Shown piece by piece: positions 26,835 to 36,744 of a stretch of DNA of 64,000 nucleotides. A program made the translations under genes and the position numbers. Under the pieces are notes generated by a model. The model worked only from the letters and a program-made list of their open reading frames with translations. It was not told where the DNA came from and did not search any database. This stretch comes from Pseudodesulfovibrio nedwellii (GTDB lineage Bacteria > Desulfobacterota > Desulfovibrionia > Desulfovibrionales > Desulfovibrionaceae), in NCBI RefSeq assembly GCF_027923765.1, contig NZ_AP026709.1, forward strand, positions 2,599,501 to 2,663,500, given 5' to 3'. Positions within the stretch are counted from its first letter, which is position 1, and the number at the start of each line of letters is the position of its first letter.

Positions 26835-26849
26835 GAAAGGCCAAGCCAA

Positions 26850-29042
26850 ATGACTCCCGACCCTATCCGCATAAGTTCCTCGACACGCCGGGAAAAAAAG
26901 CGGCGTAAACGGGAATATATATTGGCCGTGGTTTTTCTGGTGCTCATAGTCAGTTTGACTTGGGCTGAATTGAAGTACCTGAGCGGCGATTATTATCTTA
27001 TTCTGAATCTGCTTATTTTGAACGTGGTCCTGTTGCTGGCCATGTTGTTTTATGTAGCGAGAAACGCGGTCCGACTCATTTTGGATCGCCGTCGCAAGGT
27101 ACTTGGGTCCAAGCTCAGGACTCGTCTGGTTCTGGCATTCATTTCCCTCTCTCTTATCCCCACAGTGCTTATCTATCTGGTTTCAGTGAAGTTTGTGCAG
27201 ACTTCGGTGGACTATTGGTTCAAGGGACAGGTGGAAGAGTCAATGGAGCAGGCCCTTGAACTGGGGCGTGCTTTTTATGGGTCGGCACAGGATCGTCTTG
27301 AGCGACGTGGATCGGTCATGATCGGCGAGATCATTACGTCCAAGTATGCGTGGGGCGGCAAGGCCATGGACCGGTATCTTGAAAAGAAATTTGGTGAGTA
27401 CGATCTTAGTCTTGTCGGCGTTATTAACCCCGAAGGCAATGAACAGAACACGCATGCCGCGTCCCAGTGGCGTGAAGCGTGGCCAGAGATCAAGGCAAAG
27501 ATTGACTGGCAATCCCTCAAGGCTGACCCGCGTTCATGGACAACCATTATTCCTAAACCCGGCAGTGACCTCGTGCTCGGGGTCACGCCTGTTGACGAGG
27601 GGCGGTCAGGATATTTGGTGATCGGTGAGACCGTGGGGCAGGGATTGTTGCATCGACTCGACCAGATTGTGCGTGGTCTTGATGAATACAAAAAGCTCAA
27701 GACCCGCAAATATCCGTGGAAGATGAATCTTTACCTGACGCTTGGCGTCATGGCCTTACTCATTATTCTTGGGGCGATCTGGTTCGGTTTCCGTTTAGCC
27801 AAAGAACTGTCCGCACCGGTTCAGGCGCTGGCCGCAGGTACGGAACGTATTGGTCGAGGTGATCTGTCCGTGCGTCTTGAGGATCGATCTGATGATGAGC
27901 TCGGTTTTTTGGTCCAGTCATTCAACCGTATGGCCGAAGATCTGGAACAGAGTCAGGAATCAGTGCAGCAGGCCAATGTCCGACTGGCCCAGCAGAATCA
28001 GGAATTGGAACGACGTGGTCAATATATTGAGGCCGTTCTTAATAATATCACTTCTGGTGTTATTTCAATGGATTCTGAAGGGCGTATCGGTACGGTTAAT
28101 ACGGCAGCCGAGAGTATTCTTGGTATTCCCGGTTCGGTTCTTATCGGGAGAAAACCGCATCACTTATTGTCAGGTGATTTTGCCCAGATGATGTCGGATG
28201 CGTTGGAACAACTTTCGTCAAAGTCGGATGGCGTGTGGCAACGTCAACTGGATCTGCCTGTGCGTGGCAAGACTATTAAGGTATTGGTCAACGTGGTCTC
28301 GCTGAAGAATATGGGGGGGCGCGATGCCGGTCATGTGGCCGTGTTTGAGGACATTACCGAGCTGGAAAAGATCCAACGGCTGGCTGCGTGGCGAGAAGTG
28401 GCCCGACGTATCGCCCACGAGATCAAGAATCCGCTCACACCCATCAAGCTCTCTGCCCAACGGCTACAGCGCAAATACGGCGAGAAGGTTGGGGAGCCGA
28501 CTTTTGATCAATGCACTGGCCTCATCGTGAATCAGGTGGAGCGGTTGCAGAATATGGTCACTGAGTTTTCCGCCTATGCCAAGTTGCCGGAAGTACAACC
28601 TGAATCAGATTTTATGGCTCCGCTCTTGGAAGAAGTCACGGCCATGTTTGAGAACACGCATCGAGAGATTAGCTGGAGTCTTACCTTTGAATCACCGATC
28701 AATGAGTTCCCTTTTGATCGTGAAGCCATCCGTAAAGTCCTTATCAATTTGCTGACCAATGCGGCTGAAGCCCTGAAAGGGGTGTATGATGCGCAGGTTT
28801 CCATTACAGCGACGCATGATGTGGAGAATGGAAAGGTCGTGGTGTTTGTAGCCGACAATGGTCCTGGTTTGCCCAAAGATTCTTCGCGTTTGTTCGAACC
28901 GTATTACACCGAGAAAAAGAGCGGCACGGGTCTTGGCTTGACCATTGTTCGGTCTATTGTTTCAGATCACGGGGGACTGGTTCGCGCTGTGCCCAATGAT
29001 CCGGCGGGTACTATCTTTGTTTTGGAATTGCCTGACGCATAA
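26850..29042 (+). CDS. NtrY-like sensor histidine kinase
   Basis: 730 residues: three N-terminal TMs (about 26-110), an extracytoplasmic region (about 115-290), a fourth TM (about 295-317), HAMP, PAS (about 385-495), HisKA with the phospho-His near 523 in RRIAHEIKNPLTPIKLS, and HATPase_c (NLLTNAAEAL, DNGPGLP, GTGLGLTIVRS). This is the NtrY layout, a membrane kinase for nitrogen or redox control. No response regulator follows; the best partner in the window is the NtrX-like gene 32 kb away. Confidence 0.93.
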   Translation: MTPDPIRISSSTRREKKRRKREYILAVVFLVLIVSLTWAELKYLSGDYYLILNLLILNVVLLLAMLFYVARNAVRLILDRRRKVLGSKLRTRLVLAFISLSLIPTVLIYLVSVKFVQTSVDYWFKGQVEESMEQALELGRAFYGSAQDRLERRGSVMIGEIITSKYAWGGKAMDRYLEKKFGEYDLSLVGVINPEGNEQNTHAASQWREAWPEIKAKIDWQSLKADPRSWTTIIPKPGSDLVLGVTPVDEGRSGYLVIGETVGQGLLHRLDQIVRGLDEYKKLKTRKYPWKMNLYLTLGVMALLIILGAIWFGFRLAKELSAPVQALAAGTERIGRGDLSVRLEDRSDDELGFLVQSFNRMAEDLEQSQESVQQANVRLAQQNQELERRGQYIEAVLNNITSGVISMDSEGRIGTVNTAAESILGIPGSVLIGRKPHHLLSGDFAQMMSDALEQLSSKSDGVWQRQLDLPVRGKTIKVLVNVVSLKNMGGRDAGHVAVFEDITELEKIQRLAAWREVARRIAHEIKNPLTPIKLSAQRLQRKYGEKVGEPTFDQCTGLIVNQVERLQNMVTEFSAYAKLPEVQPESDFMAPLLEEVTAMFENTHREISWSLTFESPINEFPFDREAIRKVLINLLTNAAEALKGVYDAQVSITATHDVENGKVVVFVADNGPGLPKDSSRLFEPYYTEKKSGTGLGLTIVRSIVSDHGGLVRAVPNDPAGTIFVLELPDA

Positions 29043-29203
29043 AGTTCTTTTTTTCGATTTGTTTCCCACTTTGTCCTGTTCGGGACGTTCTTATATTATT
29101 TGTCAATAACATGTATTATTGTTTGGAATTATACTGTGTCCCGTGTTATTTTTAGGGTATGCCTACAGTAGGTGGGTAGAAGGGAAACACGAAGGGTATT
29201 CAA

Positions 29204-30103
29204 TTGCGTGCAATAATCGCCGGAGGAACCGGCTTTATAGGTAAGTCTTTGGTAGAGGAACTGAAGGCCCATGATTGGGAAATCGTGGTCCTTTCTCGAC
29301 GTCCAAAAAAAGTGGCTGAAGCTTTTGAAACGGGTGTCATTGGCATGGACTGGGAAAACGGCGACTGGCCGGACATGATTGGCCCGGATACGGCTATTGT
29401 CAATTTGGCCGGAGCAAATATTGCCGCAGGTCGTTGGACTGGTTCACGTAAACAACACATACTTAAGAGTCGCGTCAACGCAGGCAAGCGTCTGGTTGAG
29501 GCCGTGAAGAAAAGCGGGTCTCTGCCCGCTGTTATGATACAGGCTTCCGCTGTCGGGTACTATGGCCCGTGTGGAAGTGCGCTGGTCGATGAATACGCAC
29601 CATTCGGCACCGGCTTTTTGGCTGACGTGACTCGTCAGTGGGAGGCCTCTACCGCAGAGTTGGAAAGCATGGGTGTGCGGCGATGCCTTATCCGTACCGC
29701 TATGGTGCTCGGGAACGGTGGGGCGCTTGAGCGGATGATGACTCCATTCCGCTTGTATCTGGGTCCCGTTGGGTCGGGCCTCCAAGGTATGTCCTGGATT
29801 CATATGAGAGATGAAGTCGGTGCCATCCGATTCCTTATGGAAAACAGGGCCACAAGCGGGCCGTATAATTTGACTTCGCCCGAGCCGGTTAATTCCCGTG
29901 TTTTTGCCAAGACACTAGGAAAAGTTATGGGACGACCTTCTGCTTTTCCTGTTCCAGGCATTGCCTTGCGGCTTCTGTTCGGAGAAATGGCTGATGAAGT
30001 GCTTTTGTCGGGACAGATGGCTCAACCCGAACGGCTGCTTAAGGCCGGTTATTCTTTCCGTTTTCCGGCGTTATATGATGCTCTGAGTGATGTACTTGGC
30101 TAG
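29204..30103 (+). CDS. TIGR01777-family (YfcH-like) NAD(P)-dependent epimerase
   Basis: 299 residues, extended-SDR Rossmann fold with GGTGFIGKSLVEEL at the N-terminus and a C-terminal DUF1731-type segment (VPGIALRLLFGEMADEVLLSGQMAQPERLLKAGYSFRFP). The start is TTG with GAAGGG upstream. It is a common bacterial protein whose substrate is unknown. It ends at a strong terminator facing the peroxiredoxin. Confidence 0.9.
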   Translation: MRAIIAGGTGFIGKSLVEELKAHDWEIVVLSRRPKKVAEAFETGVIGMDWENGDWPDMIGPDTAIVNLAGANIAAGRWTGSRKQHILKSRVNAGKRLVEAVKKSGSLPAVMIQASAVGYYGPCGSALVDEYAPFGTGFLADVTRQWEASTAELESMGVRRCLIRTAMVLGNGGALERMMTPFRLYLGPVGSGLQGMSWIHMRDEVGAIRFLMENRATSGPYNLTSPEPVNSRVFAKTLGKVMGRPSAFPVPGIALRLLFGEMADEVLLSGQMAQPERLLKAGYSFRFPALYDALSDVLG

Positions 30104-30128
30104 ATCGTTTGAAAAGTTATTGAAAATG

Positions 30129-30166
30129 AACGCCCCTGCCGGACCATCCGGCAGGGGCGTTTTTTG
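30129..30166 (+). terminator. Terminator between yfcH-like gene and peroxiredoxin
   Basis: A 15-bp GC-rich stem (30129-30143 with 30147-30161), 3-nt loop and T6. It also insulates the convergent peroxiredoxin gene. Confidence 0.92.
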
Positions 30167-30197
30167 CAACAGGAGTTACGAGAGTGTGAGATCGTAA

Positions 30198-30830
30198 CTA
30201 GTCGTTGAGAGCTTCGTATACTTTACCAACCAGCTTTTCGCTGGGGGTTAGTGTCTTTTCGCCCGGTGTCCACCTCGCGGGGCAGGCTTCGGTGGGGTGA
30301 TCCTTGAGATAGGTGTTTGCTTCCATCTTGCGGACCAGTTCATCGGCATTACGGCCAACGTTGTAGTAGTTCACTTCCGCGGAAACTAGCATCCCTTCAG
30401 GGTTGATGACAAAGGTCCCGCGCAGAGCCAAGCCGGTATCAAAGTCCCAGACATCGAAGAAGCGGGACACTTCGCCAGTGGGGTCGGCGGCCATTTTGAA
30501 TTTTACATCAGCCAACAGGCGTTCATCGGTCTTCCAGGCCAGATGGGTGAACTTGGTGTCCGTGGATACGGAGATCACTTCAGCACCGAGTTTTTTCAAT
30601 TTTTCGTGCTTGGCGGCCAGATCAGCCAGTTCCGTGGGGCAGACAAAAGTGAAGTCAGCCGGGTAGAAAAAGAGGATGGCCCATTTGCCCTCTTTGCGCA
30701 ATGCCCCGAGGTCCACTTCGCAGAATCCGCCTTCAGTGGGGTCAAAGGACTCCATGACGAATTCCGGGACGGGTTGTCCAACTTTGGCAAAATCGGGCAT
30801 TGTTTCTTCGTGATTATGTTCAGTACTCAT
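30198..30830 (-). CDS. Typical 2-Cys peroxiredoxin (AhpC/Prx1)
   Basis: 210 residues. Peroxidatic Cys64 in DFTFVCPTEL and resolving Cys183 in TEACPARW, with the C-terminal extension typical of 2-Cys Prx. It reduces peroxides using thioredoxin or an AhpF-like reductase; no reductase gene is adjacent. It is divergent from the PreP-like protease gene, with a 210-bp gap in which I find no convincing PerR or OxyR site. Confidence 0.94.
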   Translation of the reverse strand: MSTEHNHEETMPDFAKVGQPVPEFVMESFDPTEGGFCEVDLGALRKEGKWAILFFYPADFTFVCPTELADLAAKHEKLKKLGAEVISVSTDTKFTHLAWKTDERLLADVKFKMAADPTGEVSRFFDVWDFDTGLALRGTFVINPEGMLVSAEVNYYNVGRNADELVRKMEANTYLKDHPTEACPARWTPGEKTLTPSEKLVGKVYEALND

Positions 30831-31040
30831 ATTATTATCCTTGTTATTGAATGTGTTAAATTAAATATAGGAATGATTCGCGTTCTCAATAAACTAGGAT
30901 CATGCTGAGTCCGCGTCAAGTCTTTTTTGCGTTTTTCCATACTTTGCCCCTGAGGCGAGGTAGTGTATACCGATGGTTCATGCTGGGGGTCACGTTTTTT
31001 GCCTTCGGCATCGTATACGACATCAAAAAAGAGAGCATAT

Positions 31041-33947
31041 ATGAGCCACGGTTTTACCAAAGTCAGGGAAATGGAAATTACGGAGATGGCTACCAAGGCC
31101 ATTGTCTATCGTCATGACAAGACCGGCGCACGCGTCCTGTCCATGATCAATGACGATGAAAACAAGGTGTTCGGCATTTCGTTCCGTACACCTCCCGAAG
31201 ATTCTACGGGTATCGCCCATATTCTGGAACATTCCGTTTTGTGCGGGTCCGACAAGTTTCCGGTTAAAGAGCCGTTTGTAGAATTGCTTAAGGGGTCGCT
31301 TCAGACTTTTCTTAACGCGCTGACATTCCCGGATAAAACCTGCTATCCCGTAGCCTCAGCCAATGTGCAGGATTTTTATAATTTGGTGGATGTTTATTTG
31401 GACGCGGTCTTTTATCCCCGTCTCACCGAGAACACCCTCAAGCAGGAAGGGTGGCATTACGAGCTGGATGGCAAAGATAAGGATATGACCTACAAGGGTG
31501 TGGTCTTCAACGAGATGAAGGGTGCATATTCTTCACCTGATTCCTTGTTGTATGAACACTCCCAGCAATCCCTGTTCCCGGATATTACCTATGGATTGGA
31601 TTCCGGCGGTGATCCCGCGATCATCCCGGAGCTGACATTTGAGCAGTTCATGACCTTCCATCGTGATCATTACCATCCGTCCAACGGCTATGCCTTTTTC
31701 TATGGCGATGACAACCCGGAAAAGCGTCTTGAAGTTTTGGATGCAGTTTTTTCAAAGTTTGATCCCATTGACGTGACATCAACGCGCATCCCTTTGCAGG
31801 ATCGATTCTCCGAAGCCAAGACCGTTCGCAAGGGCTACCCTGCCTCTGACCGACTTGCCAAAGGCATGTTCACGGTCAACTGGTTGTTGGCCGAGACTGC
31901 GGATGCCAATCTGAATCTGGCCCTGCATGTATTGGAACATATCCTTGTCGGTCTGCCGAGTTCGCCGCTCAAGAAGGCACTCATGGATTCCAATCTTGGT
32001 GATGATCTCGCTGGTGTCGGCCTTGAAGCCGATATGCGCCAGATGTTCTTTTCCGTGGGACTCAAGGGCATGCACCCGTCCAACGCTATTAAGGTGGAGT
32101 CCATCATCTTCCATACTATCAAGGAGTTGATTGAAAATGGTATTGACGCCCGTGATATCGAGGCGGCCATCAACTCCGTTGAGTTTTCCCTGCGCGAGAA
32201 TAACACCGGCTCTTATCCACGTGGTTTGTCCCTCATGTTTCAGGCTCTATCGACCTGGATTTATGACGATGAAGAAGAGGGCGATCCTCTTCGGTTACTG
32301 CCTTTTGAGGAACCGCTCAATAACATCAAGGGATGGGTTGCCAACGGTGACAAGATATTTGAGGAATTGTTGGCGCGTCTTTTCTTGCATAACTCGCATC
32401 GCACGACCGTGTTGCTTGAACCGGACCACAAGATGGCTCGTAAGCAGTCAAAGGTGGAATCCGACCGCTTGGCAGCAGCCAAGGCCGGAATGTCTGCCGA
32501 GCAGGTTGCCGCAGTTATGGCGGATGCCGAGGAATTGAATCGATTGCAGGCTGCGCCTGACAGCCCGGAAGCCCTTGCTTCCATTCCACGTCTGGCTGTG
32601 GCTGATTTGTCGCGTGAAAACAGGATCATTCCCACGGAAGTTCGTGAGTCTGAAGGTCGGGAATTGCTTTACCATGACCTGCCCACCAACGGCATCGGAT
32701 ATCTCGATTTCGGATTTGATCTTTCCTGCGTGCCGGAGAATCTGTTGCCATACATGGGCGTCTTTGGCCGGGCAATGTTGGAGTCTGGTACGGCCAAGCG
32801 TGATTATGTGGATTTGTCCCAGCGTATCGCCTGCACTTCTGGTGGTATCTGGACGCAGCCATTCTCTTCGCCGGTCCGTGATTCTCAGGATGCGGCTTCA
32901 CGATTGTTCATCCGTACCAAGGCCACAGGCGACAAGCTTGCCCCGACCCTTGAGATTCTCACCGAGATTTTGACTTCGGCTACGCTCGACAACAAAGAGC
33001 GTATCTCCCGGATTGTTTCCGAGGCTCGTGCCCGTGCCGAGCAGCGGTTGGTGCCTTCCGGTCACATGGTGGTTGCCACGCGGCTTCGTGCTCGGACGCA
33101 CATCGGTCATGCCATGGAAGAGGCCATGTCCGGCCTGACCAACCTGAACTTTCTGCGTCATCTCGAACAACGTATCGAAGAAGATTTCCAATCCGTAGTA
33201 CAGGATCTTGAGCAACTGCGTACACTCGTTATTGCCCGGAACAACTTGATCATCAACGCCACCATGGACGGGGCTACCTTTACTCCCATTGAAGCTGAAA
33301 TAGGTTCAGTGGTCGCTTCCTTGCCCGAGTCCGAAGCCACCGTCGTGGCCCGAGCCATTCCGAATCTTCCCACCCGTGAGGGTCTCGCCATTCCGGCGCA
33401 GGTCAACTACGTGGGCAAAGGATGCAACGTGGCCGAGCACGGTTTCAACTTCACTGGTGCGGCTCAAGTTGTGAACAAGCTTATTCGTACCGGGTATCTC
33501 TGGGAGAAGGTTCGTGTGCAGGGCGGTGCCTATGGCGCATTTTGTCTCATGGATCGTATGGCCGGATCGATGTCGTTTGTCTCTTACCGTGATCCCAACG
33601 TGGCTGACACTGTGGCCGCGTTCGACGCTGTGGCCGAGTATCTCGACACTTTCGATGTTGCCGGGGATGAGCTTGAAAAAGCCGTTATCGGCGCTATCGG
33701 TGAAATCGATACCTACCAGTTGCCTGACGCCAAGGGCTTTACCGCGCTTGTCCGGCATTTGACTGATCAAGACGATGCGTTCTTACAAACCATTCGTGAA
33801 GATGCATTGAACGCGACCGAAGCTGATTTCCGAGCTTTTGCCGAAGCCATGCGCATCAACGCCAAGCATGGCTCCATCTGCGTGCTCGGTGACAGTTTGG
33901 CCATGGAAAATGCTGGGCTGGATTTGGATATTCGACAGGTTTTGTAA
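31041..33947 (+). CDS. M16C metalloprotease (presequence protease/PreP family)
   Basis: About 968 residues, the length of PreP-type peptidasomes. The inverted zinc motif is HILEH (about 58-62), with a distal Glu in VVFNEMKGAYSSPDS. The C-terminal half repeats the fold without zinc, carrying the family's GGAYGAFC-like loop. It degrades peptides in the cytoplasm or, in some bacteria, elsewhere. The ATG at 31041 fits the usual N-terminus (FTKVREMEI); an upstream frame to 30963 is less likely. Confidence 0.93.
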   Translation: MSHGFTKVREMEITEMATKAIVYRHDKTGARVLSMINDDENKVFGISFRTPPEDSTGIAHILEHSVLCGSDKFPVKEPFVELLKGSLQTFLNALTFPDKTCYPVASANVQDFYNLVDVYLDAVFYPRLTENTLKQEGWHYELDGKDKDMTYKGVVFNEMKGAYSSPDSLLYEHSQQSLFPDITYGLDSGGDPAIIPELTFEQFMTFHRDHYHPSNGYAFFYGDDNPEKRLEVLDAVFSKFDPIDVTSTRIPLQDRFSEAKTVRKGYPASDRLAKGMFTVNWLLAETADANLNLALHVLEHILVGLPSSPLKKALMDSNLGDDLAGVGLEADMRQMFFSVGLKGMHPSNAIKVESIIFHTIKELIENGIDARDIEAAINSVEFSLRENNTGSYPRGLSLMFQALSTWIYDDEEEGDPLRLLPFEEPLNNIKGWVANGDKIFEELLARLFLHNSHRTTVLLEPDHKMARKQSKVESDRLAAAKAGMSAEQVAAVMADAEELNRLQAAPDSPEALASIPRLAVADLSRENRIIPTEVRESEGRELLYHDLPTNGIGYLDFGFDLSCVPENLLPYMGVFGRAMLESGTAKRDYVDLSQRIACTSGGIWTQPFSSPVRDSQDAASRLFIRTKATGDKLAPTLEILTEILTSATLDNKERISRIVSEARARAEQRLVPSGHMVVATRLRARTHIGHAMEEAMSGLTNLNFLRHLEQRIEEDFQSVVQDLEQLRTLVIARNNLIINATMDGATFTPIEAEIGSVVASLPESEATVVARAIPNLPTREGLAIPAQVNYVGKGCNVAEHGFNFTGAAQVVNKLIRTGYLWEKVRVQGGAYGAFCLMDRMAGSMSFVSYRDPNVADTVAAFDAVAEYLDTFDVAGDELEKAVIGAIGEIDTYQLPDAKGFTALVRHLTDQDDAFLQTIREDALNATEADFRAFAEAMRINAKHGSICVLGDSLAMENAGLDLDIRQVL

Positions 33948-33978
33948 GTAAGCCTACCGGCGGTCGCTTTCAGCGGGA

Positions 33979-34050
33979 CCAGAGAACCCTTTGAAAAGGG
34001 TTCTCTGGACTCTCCTAAACTTTTTGTGTCGCTTCGCGAGGGGGGGGTAC
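33979..34050 (+). repeat. Hairpin plus dispersed intergenic repeat, copy A
   Basis: A perfect 13-bp hairpin (33979-33991 with 33996-34008) runs into TCTCCTAAACTTTTTGTGTC and a TCGCTTCGCGA near-palindrome. The second part is shared with copies B (17300-17340) and C (25174-25215). Each copy sits in a gap between or after genes, typical of REP-like elements. Confidence 0.6.
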
Positions 34051-34086
34051 CAGTTTGGTGGGAGAATCTGAGAATTGTATTAAAAC

Positions 34087-34111
34087 GAGTCGGATGTCCG
34101 GCTCTTTTTTT
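34087..34111 (+). terminator. Terminator of the PreP-like gene
   Basis: A 7-bp stem (34087-34093 with 34098-34104, one wobble) followed by seven T. Confidence 0.75.
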
Positions 34112-34188
34112 GGGTAAGTGAAGGATTAACATTTTTTAAATGGAGTGCTTTGGGATGCAAAACATCCCAATAACAGTTCTTTTCCCCC

Positions 34189-34311
34189 GATAGCGTAGGC
34201 TTGGGAGATTGGTGCAAATGTGCATTTTTTCGGGCCAAACCGACCGCAGGCGTAGCAGCGCTACGTTGAGGATCGGTTTACACACGAAAAATGTGCAGAT
34301 GCGCCGCTATC
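34189..34311. repeat. Long nested palindrome (cruciform or MITE/REP-like element)
   Basis: Nested complementary blocks in order: GATAGCG (34189-34195) with CGCTATC (34305-34311); TGCATTTTTTCG (34221-34232) with CGAAAAATGTGCA (34285-34297); AAACCGA (34237-34243) with TCGGTTT (34273-34279); CGTAGC (34251-34256) with GCTACG (34260-34265). The element ends 12 bp before the methyltransferase stop and has no coding frame. A separate perfect 8-bp hairpin lies at 34150-34170. Confidence 0.7.
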
Positions 34312-34322
34312 GCGAGCCGCGT

Positions 34323-35039
34323 CTACCCCATTTCTGGTTCTGTTTTCCAGGCGAAAAGAGGTGTTATGGGCTTCATGTTGGTGAAGTCCACGCGGACGGC
34401 GACGAATGCGCCGACTGACGGGGGGAGGATGCTGGAACTGATAAGTTTGGAGACGCCCGTGTTTTTCCAGGTTTTGGTGGGACCGGCGAGCACCGAGCGG
34501 GCCAAGGTGGGGCGGAAGCCTGTGGTGCGTTTGATGAGGTCCTGCATCTCGCACCATGTGAACCAGTTGGCCTTGGCCATGGTGGACCCTGAGTTGCGGA
34601 TGTTCATGGTGTAATAAAGTGAATTCTTGTTCAGGAATCCGATGAGTAAACCTTTCTCGGCAACGCGGGCCGCTTCCGTGAGCATGGCTTCCGGCTCGTC
34701 TGTGAACTCCAGCACAGACCAGAGGAACGCATAGTCGAACTCGTTGTCCGAATATCCCATATGTTCGCCGTGACCCAGATGCAGTTCCGCACGGTTCCCA
34801 AAGCGTTTTCTGGCAGCCATGATCATTTCCGGGCTGTTGTCGATACCGGTAACATCCAGACCCATTTGATAGAGCATATCCAGAAACAAACCGGTTCCAC
34901 AGCCGACTTCAAGCAGTTTGTGCTTTCGTCTGGGCCATCCTGCCAGCACGTTTTGCAACAGTCGAGCCTCCTGATCAAGCGCAAAGCGTCCTTCGGGGGT
35001 GTCGAACCATGCTTCATATGTGTCAGGATTCCATGTCAT
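34323..35039 (-). CDS. Class I SAM-dependent methyltransferase
   Basis: 238 residues. Motif I LLEVGCGTGLFLDML, then VTGIDNSPEM and FDYAFLWSVLEF define the SAM pocket. The substrate is unknown. It is transcribed away from the glycan island and probably belongs to the neighbouring region instead, although it could be related. Its 3' end lies next to the long palindrome. Confidence 0.85.
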   Translation of the reverse strand: MTWNPDTYEAWFDTPEGRFALDQEARLLQNVLAGWPRRKHKLLEVGCGTGLFLDMLYQMGLDVTGIDNSPEMIMAARKRFGNRAELHLGHGEHMGYSDNEFDYAFLWSVLEFTDEPEAMLTEAARVAEKGLLIGFLNKNSLYYTMNIRNSGSTMAKANWFTWCEMQDLIKRTTGFRPTLARSVLAGPTKTWKNTGVSKLISSSILPPSVGAFVAVRVDFTNMKPITPLFAWKTEPEMG

Positions 35040-35326
35040 GTCATCAGTCCCTCAATAAAATGGATCGTCTTTTTAAAGTATGACCATCTTCGCGGCATCT
35101 GTAAATGCTCTACCAAAAAGAAACACATTCTCCACCTGCAACCCGTGCGAATGTATATACGGAAAAGGGTGGGGACGGGTGCAGTGATATGCGGTGAAGT
35201 ATTCGTTTTTTTGGGGAGAATTGAATGTTTAGCGAGTAAATGATAAATAGAGAAAAGGCACAGGTGCAATATTCAATTGGACGGATTTGAAATCGTTTTC
35301 CTTCCTTGGAAGCGAGGTACTCCGTA

Positions 35327-35354
35327 TTGCGGTATGACATGTGCATGGTATTAT
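35327..35354 (+). promoter_or_regulatory. Candidate sigma-70 promoter at the start of the glycan island
   Basis: TTGCGG, 16-nt spacer, TATTAT, about 90 nt before the first island gene. It is the only promoter-like signal I see in the 403-bp gap 35040-35442, which otherwise holds no gene. Confidence 0.5.
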
Positions 35355-35442
35355 AAGCGGAAAAAAAGATGTGTCTACGGAGCAGGCTGTTGGTTAACGG
35401 ACATGCGTCATTTAGGCCGGTGAAGGGATAATTAAGAGTACC

Positions 35443-36744
35443 ATGAGCATACAGGACAGAACCAATAAATTTAGTCAGGCATTTAATTCAATTCCGGATC
35501 AGGCTCGGGAACAGGATGGTTTGAAGAAGGCCGCTTTTGCCCTTGGTCAGGGCGAGTATCAGCGTGCCTTGAAGGAACTTGCCTGTTTAGAGAGTGCACC
35601 TGCTCGTATCATGCGGGCAGAATTGTTGTGCGATCAAAAGGAATATGACTTGGCTCGGACTGAGTGCCTGCAAGTAATAGAGCAAGAGCAAAATGCATAT
35701 GGTGCGTATAATTGCCTTGGCCATATTGCTCGTGCAGAAGGAAATATTGACGACTCTCGGCAGGCGTTTCTGGCATCCATTGCGCTTGAGGCCAATGGGC
35801 GTGTCGCTCAAACCAATCTTGTTGGAGAGAACCGTGACTCCGTGACCTCTGATCGGAGCGACGCCAGCATTGTGACAAGCATTCCACCACGAGACGTGGA
35901 GCGGCATTATGCTTCTACTCGCAATTGGGTTGAGGGTGGGTTTGAAGTCATATCGCTTAATACGCAGGCTGAGATTGATCAATTGCAGGGATTGCTTCCG
36001 CATGTGATCTTCGAGAAAGCTCCACGCACGGCTTGTGAAAAGTTTGGTAGGGACTATGTGTACCTTGATGATATTTTGGATGTTTTGGCCGCATGTGGCA
36101 AACGCATAGGCGGTATAGTCAATGCGGACATCCTTTTGCATGGGGCGGCAGACTTGTTGACACAACTACCCCAGGCAACCGACCAAGGGCTGGTGTTTGG
36201 CTCAAGAGTTGATATCGATACAGGCTTGAAACAGTGGCGCAGCTACGATGTGGGATTTGACTATTTTTTCATGAGCCCGGCACTCGCTGCCGAGTTGCCT
36301 CGTCAGACGTCATATTGTCTGGGTTTACCTTGGTGGGATTATTATCTCCCCATGGCAACGGCCAAAAAGGGAGCACATATATTTTTGAATCATACTCCGG
36401 TTGCATATCATGGCGTTCATGCAATTAATTGGTCTCCGCGATTGTTTCATGCGTTGGGGGCGGAGTTTGTACAGGATACGACGGGGCTTTGGTTTGAGGA
36501 CGGGCTTTCGGCTCCTGTGGTTTCGTTTGCGGACATGACGGCTCAAGAACAGTTTTTGGTGGGTGTTGCCAAGTATGTGGTAAGGCGGCTGCGGTTGCTG
36601 GCGAAATCAATTTCTATTGAAACGGACAATTTGACACGCCTTGCTTCTCCGTTGGACTTGAAACGGTATGGCATGGCGAACGAGTTGACTTTGCTTGAAG
36701 GGTTGGAAGGTGTGGTTGAAGGTCTGGGGTTGAAGGGAGCATAG
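35443..36744 (+). CDS. TPR protein fused to an unassigned, glycosyltransferase-like domain
   Basis: 433 residues. Residues about 25-130 form two or three TPR-like helical repeats (ALGQGEYQRALKELACLE, LCDQKEYDLARTECLQVI, YNCLGHIARAEGNIDDSRQAF). Residues about 160-400 form an alpha/beta domain with GGIVNADILLHG and a later LPWWDYYLPMATAKKGAHIFLNHTPVAYHG, resembling a GT-A-like sugar transferase, but I cannot name the family. It is the first gene of the glycan island and may act on the acceptor protein. Confidence 0.5.
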   Translation: MSIQDRTNKFSQAFNSIPDQAREQDGLKKAAFALGQGEYQRALKELACLESAPARIMRAELLCDQKEYDLARTECLQVIEQEQNAYGAYNCLGHIARAEGNIDDSRQAFLASIALEANGRVAQTNLVGENRDSVTSDRSDASIVTSIPPRDVERHYASTRNWVEGGFEVISLNTQAEIDQLQGLLPHVIFEKAPRTACEKFGRDYVYLDDILDVLAACGKRIGGIVNADILLHGAADLLTQLPQATDQGLVFGSRVDIDTGLKQWRSYDVGFDYFFMSPALAAELPRQTSYCLGLPWWDYYLPMATAKKGAHIFLNHTPVAYHGVHAINWSPRLFHALGAEFVQDTTGLWFEDGLSAPVVSFADMTAQEQFLVGVAKYVVRRLRLLAKSISIETDNLTRLASPLDLKRYGMANELTLLEGLEGVVEGLGLKGA

